64,000 nt of DNA from Cytophagaceae bacterium (lineage in GTDB: Bacteria > Bacteroidota > Bacteroidia > Cytophagales > Spirosomataceae), in the NCBI GenBank assembly GCA_947450365.1, contig CANFVE010000002.1, forward strand, positions 1-64,000, given 5' to 3'. The position numbers and the translations under genes were made by a program. Positions 30,571 through 40,400 of this stretch are shown here, in pieces (position 1 is the first letter of the stretch; every line of letters starts with the position of its first letter). A model generated the notes under the pieces. That model was given only the letters and a program-made list of their open reading frames with translations. It ran no database searches and was not told where the DNA came from.

Positions 30571-32660
30571 ATTTTCGCGATTTTAATGCGTTGGTCTACC
30601 GAATTTCCTTTGACCCGAATGAGGTAGGTACCCACGGGAACTTGGCTGATGTCTAGGGCAACTTCTCTACTTCCATCTACCGGAAAGAGGCCTGTTTGAA
30701 TGCTTGCTCCTTGTAGGTCATGTATTGCGATATCCACCAGCGTATCTAAGCCATGAACTAGGATGTGGAATGGACCTGTGGTTGGATTCGGATAGGCTTT
30801 GACTTCTTCTGAGAAGAAAAATTCTTCCACATGCATGCCTTGGCAAGATAGGTCGGTACTGACTTGGATTTTCACGGCACCCGTAGGTAAACTTCCGGTC
30901 CAAAGGGGACCATTGACCCGATACGTGGCTTCATTGACCTGCACGCGGAATTGAGTAGCGCCGGAAAGGCTTAGGTCGATGGTTTGATTTCCGAGGTTAA
31001 TCACGGATTGGACGCTTAAGGTTGCCGGTTCGGTGATTTTTAGGTCAAAGGCTTGTTGGTAATTCTTTTGCCCGTCGATTGTCGCCACGACCGAATAATC
31101 CCCGATGGCCAAACCTGCCACGCTTGCGGAATTTGTACCTTTTGGAATCGCTATGGTTTTTTCAAATTTATTAGGCCCTTTTACGCTGAGTATATAGGCA
31201 TAATTACTATTCTCTATCGTACATTTAATGGCTCCATTGCTCGTGCCTGCGCAAGTAGTGGCGATGACTTCGACTTTGTAATTTGTGGCAGGGAGGGTGA
31301 AAACGGGGCAACCGTTAATATCCACCAGGGTACCCAACGGTGTATCTGGGCATAAATCCAATGGGTCCGCCACTCCATCTTCATCCGAATCGATGTAAGC
31401 GGCCTTGATGATTGGAATCGATGCGAAATCCGTATATAAAATGTCTTTCACCAAGGTTTTGCTTCCGCCCATCCATTGGGTAATGAGGGAACTATATACT
31501 TGACGGAAGTCAAATTGCCGATCCATTTCATATGAATAATTCGTATTTGAAGGTATCAGGGGATTTACGCCGCCGACGGTCGGGTCTAATTTATTACCAA
31601 AAAGGATGATGGGAGAAACGGATCCATGGTCAGTTCCACCGGTTCCGTTGGAATGCACGGTCCGACCAAATTCTGAAATACACATCCCCACCACCCGGTC
31701 CGATTTGTTCATGGCATCCAAACTTTTCATGAATGCGGCGACGGCATCGTCGATTTCCTTTAACAAATTCGCGTGGGTCCCTTTGGTTTTATCTCCTGAT
31801 TCCACCTGATTTCCATGGGTATCGAACCCGCCGATTTCAACTTTATAAATACGCGTATTCAAACCTCCTGAAATTAATTTGCTGACGATTTTTAATTGGT
31901 CCGCCAAATTAGACCTCGGAAATGTATAATCTGTTCCTTTTCCATAGGTTTCTTTCAATACTTTCCCGTAGGCGTTGGATTGCTTGCCCATGAGTTGCAA
32001 GTATTTTAATTTTTCACCCAAAGGCGTGGAAGGATAGCTATTATCAAACTCGTTGATAATCTCATAAAAATCACTCGGATTCGATGAAACTACGCTCGTA
32101 AAGGCCTTATTTCCGGTGAATAAAAGGGAAGAGTTCCAGCCGATTTCGAGGGCTAAGGGGTGTGGATACAGTTCCGTCGGGTAGGCATCCGGAAAATTCG
32201 GGTGTTTTTGTTCAAGGTAGCGGGCGGCCCAACCGCTATTCACGTATTTCAAGGCATCCGAACCTGAATTCCAAATATCCATTGAACGGAAGTGGGAATA
32301 ACTTTGGTTTGGGTAACCGACCGACTGTATGACCTTCAAGCGGTTTTCCGTATGCAAGGATTGCAATCCTGTTAATGAAGGATGAAGTCCTAGGTCGGTG
32401 CCTTTCAGGGGCAGAATTTTGTTGTCCGGCAGCATGACCGTGGACCGAATTTTATTTAATTCGGACAACTGGGTCATCGGGATTACTGTATTCAAGCCAT
32501 CATTTCCACCACTCATTACAATGATGACGATGATGTTTCCTTCGGCGACGGTATTCGCTAATAGGCTTTGGGATCCAAAAGATTCGGAGGGAAAAGAAGA
32601 AAACAGCGCCGGCATTGCTGCTGCGTGGGCCATTTGATGTATAAATTGTCTTCTTTTCAT
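30567..32660 (-). CDS. DUF1501-domain protein with TSP type-3-like repeat and C-terminal T9SS sorting domain
   Basis: MKRRQFIHQMAHAAAMPALFSS leader; IIVIIVMSGGNDGLNTVIPM; DSDEDGVADPLDLCPDTPLGTLVDINGCP; C-terminal KAYPNPTTGPFHIL...GTYLIRVKGNSVDQRIKIAKI. Confidence 0.88.
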   Translation of the reverse strand: MKRRQFIHQMAHAAAMPALFSSFPSESFGSQSLLANTVAEGNIIVIIVMSGGNDGLNTVIPMTQLSELNKIRSTVMLPDNKILPLKGTDLGLHPSLTGLQSLHTENRLKVIQSVGYPNQSYSHFRSMDIWNSGSDALKYVNSGWAARYLEQKHPNFPDAYPTELYPHPLALEIGWNSSLLFTGNKAFTSVVSSNPSDFYEIINEFDNSYPSTPLGEKLKYLQLMGKQSNAYGKVLKETYGKGTDYTFPRSNLADQLKIVSKLISGGLNTRIYKVEIGGFDTHGNQVESGDKTKGTHANLLKEIDDAVAAFMKSLDAMNKSDRVVGMCISEFGRTVHSNGTGGTDHGSVSPIILFGNKLDPTVGGVNPLIPSNTNYSYEMDRQFDFRQVYSSLITQWMGGSKTLVKDILYTDFASIPIIKAAYIDSDEDGVADPLDLCPDTPLGTLVDINGCPVFTLPATNYKVEVIATTCAGTSNGAIKCTIENSNYAYILSVKGPNKFEKTIAIPKGTNSASVAGLAIGDYSVVATIDGQKNYQQAFDLKITEPATLSVQSVINLGNQTIDLSLSGATQFRVQVNEATYRVNGPLWTGSLPTGAVKIQVSTDLSCQGMHVEEFFFSEEVKAYPNPTTGPFHILVHGLDTLVDIAIHDLQGASIQTGLFPVDGSREVALDISQVPVGTYLIRVKGNSVDQRIKIAKI

Positions 32661-32661
32661 G

Positions 32662-34410
32662 TTAAAATAGGTGGATTTCGCCCATTTGGAATAGGGCACC
32701 AAACATATTTTGAATGCGATTGGATATTGTCGACCGGGTTTCGTCGGTCGGTTTTGTCAGATGGCTTTGGTACAATTGCGTAAAATAGGTTGGAGTTACG
32801 CCATCAAGTGCCTTTGTTCGAATCCGTAAACGAGCCGCTTGTGAAATAGGTACGCTCATCAATCGATTGATGGTTTCGTCGACAACATCATCAATGTTGC
32901 TCGGATTTTTTAAACTTGCCAAATATTTAATGGCGTCAATTTGAATATTCACATTTCCTTGTGAATCACCATTCCCTATCCATTTTCCCCATCGACCAAT
33001 GCTATTTCCCCAATTGGCGCGTTTGGCAACCGTATCTGAATTAATCCAAAATAAATCATACACGGGTGCTTGGTAATAGGCAGGCCAACCGGATACGCTT
33101 GGTGGATCGGTAAAATTCAGGCCAATATTGCCCAATTCCCATTGAAATGACCGGTATTTATAAAAATCTCGATTTAAGTCTGTGGTGTAACGGGCAGGGA
33201 TATCGGAAGCTAAATTGAAATTGATATAATTGAATTCAAATTCCTTCATGATTCCAAAACTGAATTCAAGCGGGGATTTGATCATGGAATTGTAAAAAGA
33301 ACTGTCAAAGAAATGAGCGCTACCTAGAAGGGCTTTTAGCGGTACCATTAACTCGAAATTATTTTTTCGTAATAGATCGGCCATTGGCGTGATAACATTT
33401 TTTTCTACGGTGTCATCGATGATGGGATAACAGAAAAATTGGTATAAACGTCGGCATAAATACATCGCACATTCGTTGGTTCCAAAAATCATGTCCAAGG
33501 CATCGTCCAATTCTTTCATACCATCTTGCCCTTGACGGCCTTTGATTACCCGATTGCCATAAAATGCGGAGAACTGTTTATCACCAGAATCGTGGTTCCA
33601 GGCATTGAAAATATTTGTAATGGGTCCCATTTTGTCATTTTTACTTGGGACATAATATTGCCAACCCACAAGTAAACGAGCCATTTCAGTCACATCTTCT
33701 TCCGTATATTTCGAATTGGGCCCTTTCCCTACCGTAAATAATTCTTGAAGTTCCCGCGCGTAATTTTCGTCGGGTTTATATTTTTGGCTGTTTTGAAGAT
33801 TTAAAAAATCGAGCATGAGTGGGTCGAGTGTGACCTTATACATGATGGATTTGTAACTACCAAAAGCAGAATCAAAAAGCATTTTATAATGCTGATAGAG
33901 CATCTTCACGCTTCCCTTGCCGCAGGCCAATAAATTATGTAAGAAAAACACCATGCGCCAGTGAATGGAGGTGTTTTGCTCAATCATATTTTTGAATAAC
34001 CAGGAATCATGGGATTGGTGGCGTGGCCAAGGGGAGCCGTTGGGTTCCGGAGCAAAGACATATTCTTGTCCGGCGGGGATGTAATAATGGCCTTGTTTTT
34101 CGGTTTCTTCTTTGGTGATTTCGTAATCGTAATCGTTGACCGGTACCTTCGGAGTTTTGTCGGCTTTGAAAATTAAATCCAACGATTGACTCAGGCTGAG
34201 CGAGGAAATTTCTTGTAGATGTTTACTCGAAAAACCTGTTAAAACACGATTTAACAGATGTTTTTTTTGGGCATTTTCCCATATTCCCGTATAGGGTTCG
34301 AGACCACTAGTTACCTGTGTTCGAGAGGCTCTAGCTTGCTCTATTTGTTTTAAGTCAACTTTTTCTTTGTAGAACTGGTATACCAAATCTACTGAATTTG
34401 GTTTTTTCAT
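32662..34410 (-). CDS. DUF1800-domain protein
   Basis: YARELQELFTVGKGPNSKYTEEDVTEMARLLVGWQY, NECAMYLCRRLYQFFCYP, DPPSVSGWPAYYQAP. Confidence 0.9.
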   Translation of the reverse strand: MKKPNSVDLVYQFYKEKVDLKQIEQARASRTQVTSGLEPYTGIWENAQKKHLLNRVLTGFSSKHLQEISSLSLSQSLDLIFKADKTPKVPVNDYDYEITKEETEKQGHYYIPAGQEYVFAPEPNGSPWPRHQSHDSWLFKNMIEQNTSIHWRMVFFLHNLLACGKGSVKMLYQHYKMLFDSAFGSYKSIMYKVTLDPLMLDFLNLQNSQKYKPDENYARELQELFTVGKGPNSKYTEEDVTEMARLLVGWQYYVPSKNDKMGPITNIFNAWNHDSGDKQFSAFYGNRVIKGRQGQDGMKELDDALDMIFGTNECAMYLCRRLYQFFCYPIIDDTVEKNVITPMADLLRKNNFELMVPLKALLGSAHFFDSSFYNSMIKSPLEFSFGIMKEFEFNYINFNLASDIPARYTTDLNRDFYKYRSFQWELGNIGLNFTDPPSVSGWPAYYQAPVYDLFWINSDTVAKRANWGNSIGRWGKWIGNGDSQGNVNIQIDAIKYLASLKNPSNIDDVVDETINRLMSVPISQAARLRIRTKALDGVTPTYFTQLYQSHLTKPTDETRSTISNRIQNMFGALFQMGEIHLF

Positions 34411-34479
34411 ATGTTATAACGTATTCAAATATAAATGATTAATTTCGAAAAAAAATCATTTTCATTGAAAGGTCGATTT

Positions 34480-35013
34480 ATGAAGAGAGATCAATTCCTC
34501 CGGAAAACATGTCCCGCATTTATATTGACCGCCTTGGCGAGTTCGGAATTTTTGACCGCGTGCAAGGGTTCGGCTGAAGGAGAAATAAGCCCAGCGGGTT
34601 CGACGCCGCAACCTGTAACTACCCAAGAAGAAAAAGATTATTTGGCTCGAAAAAAAGCCATCGGGACGAAGGGATATTTACAGGAAAATTCAGTGGTTTA
34701 TGTCGACCTCGCGAATGCCACCTATGCAGCTTTGTTGACCGCCGGAAATTTCGTAAACGATCAGATGAATGGGGTTTTATTGCTTCGAAAGGACGAAACG
34801 AACCTGTTAGCTTTGGATAATTGCTGCCCGCATTTAGGTAGCCGCAACCAATGGTCTTATGCCGCCAATAAATTCACTTGTGCCAACCACGGAAATTCCT
34901 ATGGCACCGGAACTGGTCAAGTCGCGAATTGTAATTCCAACTCAGCTTTTGGCAACTTAAAAGCCTATAAAACTACCTTGTACAAGGATTTATTAACGAT
35001 TACCTTTGCCTAA
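34480..35013 (+). CDS. Rieske [2Fe-2S] domain protein, exported
   Basis: Rieske ligand pair CCPHLGSRNQW...FTCANHGNSYGTGTGQV; N-terminal leader with lipobox-like LTACKG. Confidence 0.88.
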   Translation: MKRDQFLRKTCPAFILTALASSEFLTACKGSAEGEISPAGSTPQPVTTQEEKDYLARKKAIGTKGYLQENSVVYVDLANATYAALLTAGNFVNDQMNGVLLLRKDETNLLALDNCCPHLGSRNQWSYAANKFTCANHGNSYGTGTGQVANCNSNSAFGNLKAYKTTLYKDLLTITFA

Positions 35014-35016
35014 GGC

Positions 35017-35772
35017 TTATTTCAAACGCCCGTCTTCCACTAGGATTTCATAGACATAACCTGCCCCAAAATCCTTATTTAACACCAATTTTCCTTCAAA
35101 GGCCACCTGAGCACCTAAAGGAATGTTTTCATTCGAGGTGATAGTTAAATCACATAATTTTCCATTGAATTTGGTTCCATCTTGAATGTGATACCAGTTT
35201 TTATTCATGATGCCATAGTTCGCCTTAACGCAAGTTCCTGCCACAAAAACCGTTTTGCCTTGATATTTTTTACTTTTCCCAAAAAGGTCTTTTAAGGCGA
35301 GGGTACCGGCGACTGGTTTAAAATCCTTGGGCGTGGGGGCGGTTTCCGGTCCGTGGTTATGTCCAGGCATTTCGGCAATCGAACCCGGATGCGCGGCGGC
35401 ATTGATGATTTCGGAAACGAGGTAAATTTTATCAAATACACGTTTATGTTCTACGCTTTCAAAATTGGTCTTTAATAATCCGCCTTTGTAGAAATATTGT
35501 TCTCCTACTTTAGCCTCTAATTTTGCAGTTGCAATCCAAAAAGTCTCCGCGTTTTCTTTGACCTTTAAATAGGTATATCGTTCCGCTTGTAGGACTTCGG
35601 TGACCTGAACTTGGTGCATGTCGCCCATTGGATTTTTGGCGGTAACAGGAACGCTGCTGCTCGGGGTGGCTGGACTTTCCGTTTTTGTATCTGCGACGAT
35701 GACCTTAGGTTTAGAATCGCAGGCGATTAGGGCCCATGTGGCGAAGGAAAGAGTATAAATATAATTTTTCAT
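35017..35772 (-). CDS. Lipoprotein with two OB-fold-like domains (NrfJ-like), at the end of the cytochrome operon
   Basis: Lipobox-like LIACDSK; QVQVTEVLQAERYTYLKVKENAETFWIATAKLEAKVGEQYFYKG; KNWYHIQDGT...VAFEGKLVLNKDFGAGYVYEILVEDGR. Confidence 0.65.
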   Translation of the reverse strand: MKNYIYTLSFATWALIACDSKPKVIVADTKTESPATPSSSVPVTAKNPMGDMHQVQVTEVLQAERYTYLKVKENAETFWIATAKLEAKVGEQYFYKGGLLKTNFESVEHKRVFDKIYLVSEIINAAAHPGSIAEMPGHNHGPETAPTPKDFKPVAGTLALKDLFGKSKKYQGKTVFVAGTCVKANYGIMNKNWYHIQDGTKFNGKLCDLTITSNENIPLGAQVAFEGKLVLNKDFGAGYVYEILVEDGRLK

Positions 35773-35776
35773 ATGC

Positions 35777-37414
35777 TTATTTTTTATTTCTAAATCGTTG
35801 GGTTAAGGTAATATAATAGCGCCCATAATTCACGGTAGGTTCAAATGTACCCTCATAGGAAAGCATGAGAGAAGTCCGTTTTTTTGTGTACATATTGGCT
35901 GAAAAACTGATGATGTCTTGTAACATGTTCGGTTGTTCTTTATCTACAAAGGTATAATCTACTTTTCGATAACTTAGTTCTGTAGATAAAAATCCATTGA
36001 ATAAATCTTTATTTAGGGTGACGCCGTAAATGGTTCCGTTGAAATAATAGGTATTCATCCAGTTCGCATTTAGGTTCAACATGGCTTTGAGTCCAGGCAA
36101 TTGGGAAAAGCTGAGGTTGGCAACATAGTTTTTTGTGGGTTCCGTTTTGTTGGATTGGTAGCGGTAAAAGCCGGACCCATTGGCATATATGAATTTGGAA
36201 ACTTTATAATTGACTTGTAGGCGGAGACCTTGGCGAGTTTCTTGGTTGATCAATTGATCCAAATAGCTCCGATAGGTTTCATAATAAATAACATTTCTCC
36301 GATTGTCATAGGAAGTAGTAAAACTAATCCGCTGGCTGGGTTTATAGCGAAGAGATACATAGGTGGATGTTAGATTAATTTGGTTGGTAGCTACACTGTC
36401 GATGCGTTGGTATAAATCCACTTCGACGGAATAGAAGAAATTTAGGTTTTTAATCAATGAATTATTATGCTGAAAATAGGCGAATCGACGGTCGGTTGCC
36501 GCTTGGTTTTTTTGTTCGGCGATGGCCAAACTACTTTGCATGGGCCCCTGTTTATTTTCAATCTCATGGGCGATGAATCCTCCGAATTGAATCAGGTTGG
36601 GGTTAAAGCCGTAATCATTTTGATCGGGTCGGGTACCTCCGAAAGCCCCAAAGCCTATTTTTTTTAGTTTAGTTTCAACCTGTATTCCGTCAATGGCCCC
36701 CATATTGGCCATTTGTAGGCTTAGTTTTCGACCTACCGAAACGATAGTTCGCTTGCCAACTTCATGGCTGAGCGCCAAGGAATAGATTTTGAAATCGTCG
36801 CTATTAGTCAATGAATTTTGATTTTCACCCAGTCGTTTGGAATAGATGACATAGGTTTCAAAGGAGGTTCTTCCGCCATTGATTCGGTTAATATCAAAGG
36901 AAAATGTGGATCGAATTCGGTCAAAATCCCGTCCGGCGATGTCCCTGCTTCCATTGGTTGATACAGAAATACGTCCGTCAAATGTTTGTTTCCGTTCGAT
37001 GGGGACTTCTACTTTTGGTACGTCTTCTTTGGGGCTTGCAAGTTTAGGGGCCTCTAGTTTTGCTTCGGCTACGATTAATCGATCAGGTTCTGCGATGCCA
37101 AGAGGCGTTGCTTTTTCATGAATTTCTAACTGAAATGCCACGGGCGTACCTATGGGGATTGTTTCTTTGGTTAGCGGAATGGTGACACAGGATTTGGAGG
37201 AAATGGATTCGACCAGGAGGGCTTTTTTCCAGGTATTTTGAAGAAAGATTTCGAGAGTATCTTTCACTTGGATGTTTTTGGTGGATTCGAAACGGACATA
37301 TACTTGTTGGATCGATACATAAGACACCTTTCCCTCGACCCGCGAAAACTCTTGGGCTTTCAGGATACTGCTGAATAAAACGAACAAAAGAATGAATATT
37401 CTCTGTTTATTCAT
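35777..37414 (-). CDS. Predicted outer-membrane beta-barrel protein next to multiheme cytochromes
   Basis: Likely start at M14 of the ORF; signal peptide MNKQRIFILLFVLFSSILKAQ; short N-terminal beta domain, then alternating amphipathic strands over about 370 aa. Confidence 0.6.
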   Translation of the reverse strand: MNKQRIFILLFVLFSSILKAQEFSRVEGKVSYVSIQQVYVRFESTKNIQVKDTLEIFLQNTWKKALLVESISSKSCVTIPLTKETIPIGTPVAFQLEIHEKATPLGIAEPDRLIVAEAKLEAPKLASPKEDVPKVEVPIERKQTFDGRISVSTNGSRDIAGRDFDRIRSTFSFDINRINGGRTSFETYVIYSKRLGENQNSLTNSDDFKIYSLALSHEVGKRTIVSVGRKLSLQMANMGAIDGIQVETKLKKIGFGAFGGTRPDQNDYGFNPNLIQFGGFIAHEIENKQGPMQSSLAIAEQKNQAATDRRFAYFQHNNSLIKNLNFFYSVEVDLYQRIDSVATNQINLTSTYVSLRYKPSQRISFTTSYDNRRNVIYYETYRSYLDQLINQETRQGLRLQVNYKVSKFIYANGSGFYRYQSNKTEPTKNYVANLSFSQLPGLKAMLNLNANWMNTYYFNGTIYGVTLNKDLFNGFLSTELSYRKVDYTFVDKEQPNMLQDIISFSANMYTKKRTSLMLSYEGTFEPTVNYGRYYITLTQRFRNKK

Positions 37415-37419
37415 AGGTG

Positions 37420-40400
37420 TTAGCTTCGTCCAGTCGGGTGGCATGAATAGCAAGCGGTGCTTACATACGTATACCCTTTTACTTGACGGTGATTACTATC
37501 GGTTGTTGTTTTTTTATGACAATTCAAACAATTAAAGGTGCTAAAATTGCCAGTGGTGGTATGGCATTCATTGCATTTGGTCCAAGTACCTCGGTGTGTC
37601 CCGCTGTAGATTGGGAAATATTGGGCATCATGGTTAAATGTGCTAGGTTTCCAGGCTGTTTGGCTGTGACAAGAGGCACAGTCGGTCGGGAATCCTGCCG
37701 TGGCATGATTCGGCGTGGCCGTATTGTAATTAGTCGCATGGCAGCCATAGCAGGTGGTAGGCGCGGTGCTGATATTTCCTGTTTTGTGACATGCGGCGCA
37801 ATTGGAGGCAATGGCGGCATGGGCGCCTTGCAAGGGATAGACGGTTGAATGGTTGAAGGTACTTGGTCTCCAGCCTGGGTTGGTCGTATGACAAGAAGCG
37901 CAATTGGTCGAAATGCCTAAACTCGCATGGGGTGGACTTTTGGATGCTATAAAAGCGGCATTGTGACAGGCGTTGCAATCCGTCGGGGTATTATTAAATT
38001 GTCCATTTTTGTGACAGGAGGTGCAGTTATTCGCGATAGTTGCGTGTGCGCCGGTCAAGGGATAAAAGGTACTATGATTAAAGGTACTTGGCCGCCAGCC
38101 GGGGTTTGTTGTGTGGCAAGAGGCACAATCTGTGGAGAACTTTCCTGTCACGTGGTTCGGATTTTTAGATCCTTGATAGGCGGCATTGTGACAGGAATTA
38201 CAGTCCTTAGGCGTATTACTAAATTGGCCATTGATGTGACATGCAGTACAATTGCTTGCAATGGTTGCATGTGCTCCGGTCAACGGATAAATGGTATTAT
38301 GATTAAAGGTACTCGGTCTCCAGCCAGGATTGGTTGTGTGACATGTCGCGCAATCGGTCGAGAATTTAGATGTCACATGGTTCGGGTTTTTAGATGCTTG
38401 ATAGGCGGCGTTGTGACATGAATTACAGTCTTTAGGGGTATTGCTGTATTGGCCATTGATGTGACAGGCGGTACAATTATTCTTAATGGTCGAATGGGCC
38501 CCGGTTAACGGGAAGAAGACATTATGGTCAAAGGTAGCTGGTCTCCAGCCTGGATTGGTCGTATGACAGGACGCGCAATCCGTGGAGAATTTCGCTGTTA
38601 CATGGTTCGGATTTTTAGAGGCTTGGTACGCGGTATTGTGACAGCCATTACAATCTTTAGGGGTATTTTTAAAGATACCGCCTTTGTGGCAAAGGGTGCA
38701 GTTCGTTGCGATGCTGGCATGCGCCCCGGTCAATGGATATATGTTGTTATGGTTAAATGTACTCGGTCTCCAACCTGGATTTGTCGTGTGACAGGAAGCA
38801 CAATCTGTCGAAAATCCAGACGTCGCGTGATTCGGATTTTGAGCAGCTTGATAGGCGGCATTGTGACAGGCGTTACAGTCAGTTGGCGTGGATTTTACAT
38901 CCCCTGTTTTGTGACATGCGGTACAATTCGCAGCCACGGTCGCATGGGCACCTGTGAGCGGATAGACGGAATTGTGATTAAAGTTACTGGGTCTCCAGCC
39001 TGGATTTGTACTGTGACATGTGGCACAATCTTTCGAGAATCCGGCCAATGCATGGTCGGGATTTTTTGCACTTTGGAAATTTGCGGTGTGACAGGCGGCG
39101 CAGTCGGTCGGCGTGGTTTTTACATCCCCAGTTTTATGGCAGGCGGTACAATTATTTGCCACGGATGCATGTGCACCGGTGAGCGGATAGACTGAATTAT
39201 GATTAAAGGTACTGGGTTTCCAGCCCGGATTTGTACTGTGGCAGCTGGCACAATCTTTTGAGAATCCTGCCAATACGTGGTTTGGATTTTTCGCACTTTG
39301 GAAATTGGCGTTGTGGCAGGCGGCACAGTCGGTCGGCGTGGTTTTCACATCCCTAGTTTTATGGCAGGCGGTACAATTATTTGCCACGGATGCATGTGCA
39401 CCGGTGAGCGGATAGACGGAATTATGATTAAATGTACTAGGTTTCCAGCCCGGATTTGTGCTGTGGCAGCTTGCACAATCTTTCGAGAATCCGGCTACTA
39501 AGTGATCGGGATTTTTGGCGCTCTGGAAATTGGCCGTGTGGCAGGCGGCGCATTCTTTCGGTGTATTTTTAGTGCTGGAATTCGTATGGCATTTGGCACA
39601 ATCATTCGCCACCGCAGCATGTCCGCCGGTGAGTGGATAAAATTGATTATGGTTAAAGGTACTAGGTCGCCATCCTGGAGCTGTGGTATGGCAGGTCATA
39701 CAATCGGTCGATAAGTCTAAGGTCACGTGATTCGGTTTGCTCGACTTTTTGTAGTTCTCGCTGTGACATGAATAACAATCTTTGGGTGTGTTTTTATAGG
39801 TGCCATTTTTGTGACATTCCTTACAACTCACATTGCTGTGCGCACCCGTTAAGGGATAAAATTCCTGATGCGGTGGGAATTTGGCCGGGGACCAGCCTGG
39901 ATTTGTTGTGTGACAACTCGCACAATCCGTAGAAAGCTTTAAATCCTTGTGATTTGGATTTAAGGCTTTGTTGAAATTATCCTGATGGCAGGCAAAGCAG
40001 TCCGTCGGGGTATTGCTATAATTTCCCCCTTTGTGACATGCCGCACAATTATTAGCAATCGCCTTATGGGCTCCCGTTAACGGAAATATAGCATCGTGAT
40101 TTGGGAATCTTGCAGGTGCCCAGCCTGGGTTCGTGGTATGGCAAGAGGCACAATCGTTCGATAAATTTAATTTGATGTGGTCTGGATTTTTAGCCGCTTT
40201 GAAATTTGCTGCATGACAACCCGCACATTCCCGAGGCGTATCTCCATAATGCGTACCCGTATGACATTTCTTACAATCCTGTGCTATGGCAGCATGCGCA
40301 CCGGTCAGTGGGTAGACGGCATCGTGATTTGCGAATTTATTGGTGTTCCAATCGGTGGTTGCGGTATTGTGACAAGAGGCGCAATCCGTCGACATGTTTA

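Noticed and set aside
37927-39714. Long plus-strand ORFs (e.g. 38524-39195, 37927-38421) with repetitive sequences
   Set aside because: They are antisense mirrors of the 225-bp heme-module repeats; a regular repeat keeps stop-free frames open. No signal or domain supports them.
37666-40383. CRISPR-like or satellite DNA interpretation of the tandem repeats
   Set aside because: Units are 225 bp, contiguous without spacers and fully coding on the minus strand.
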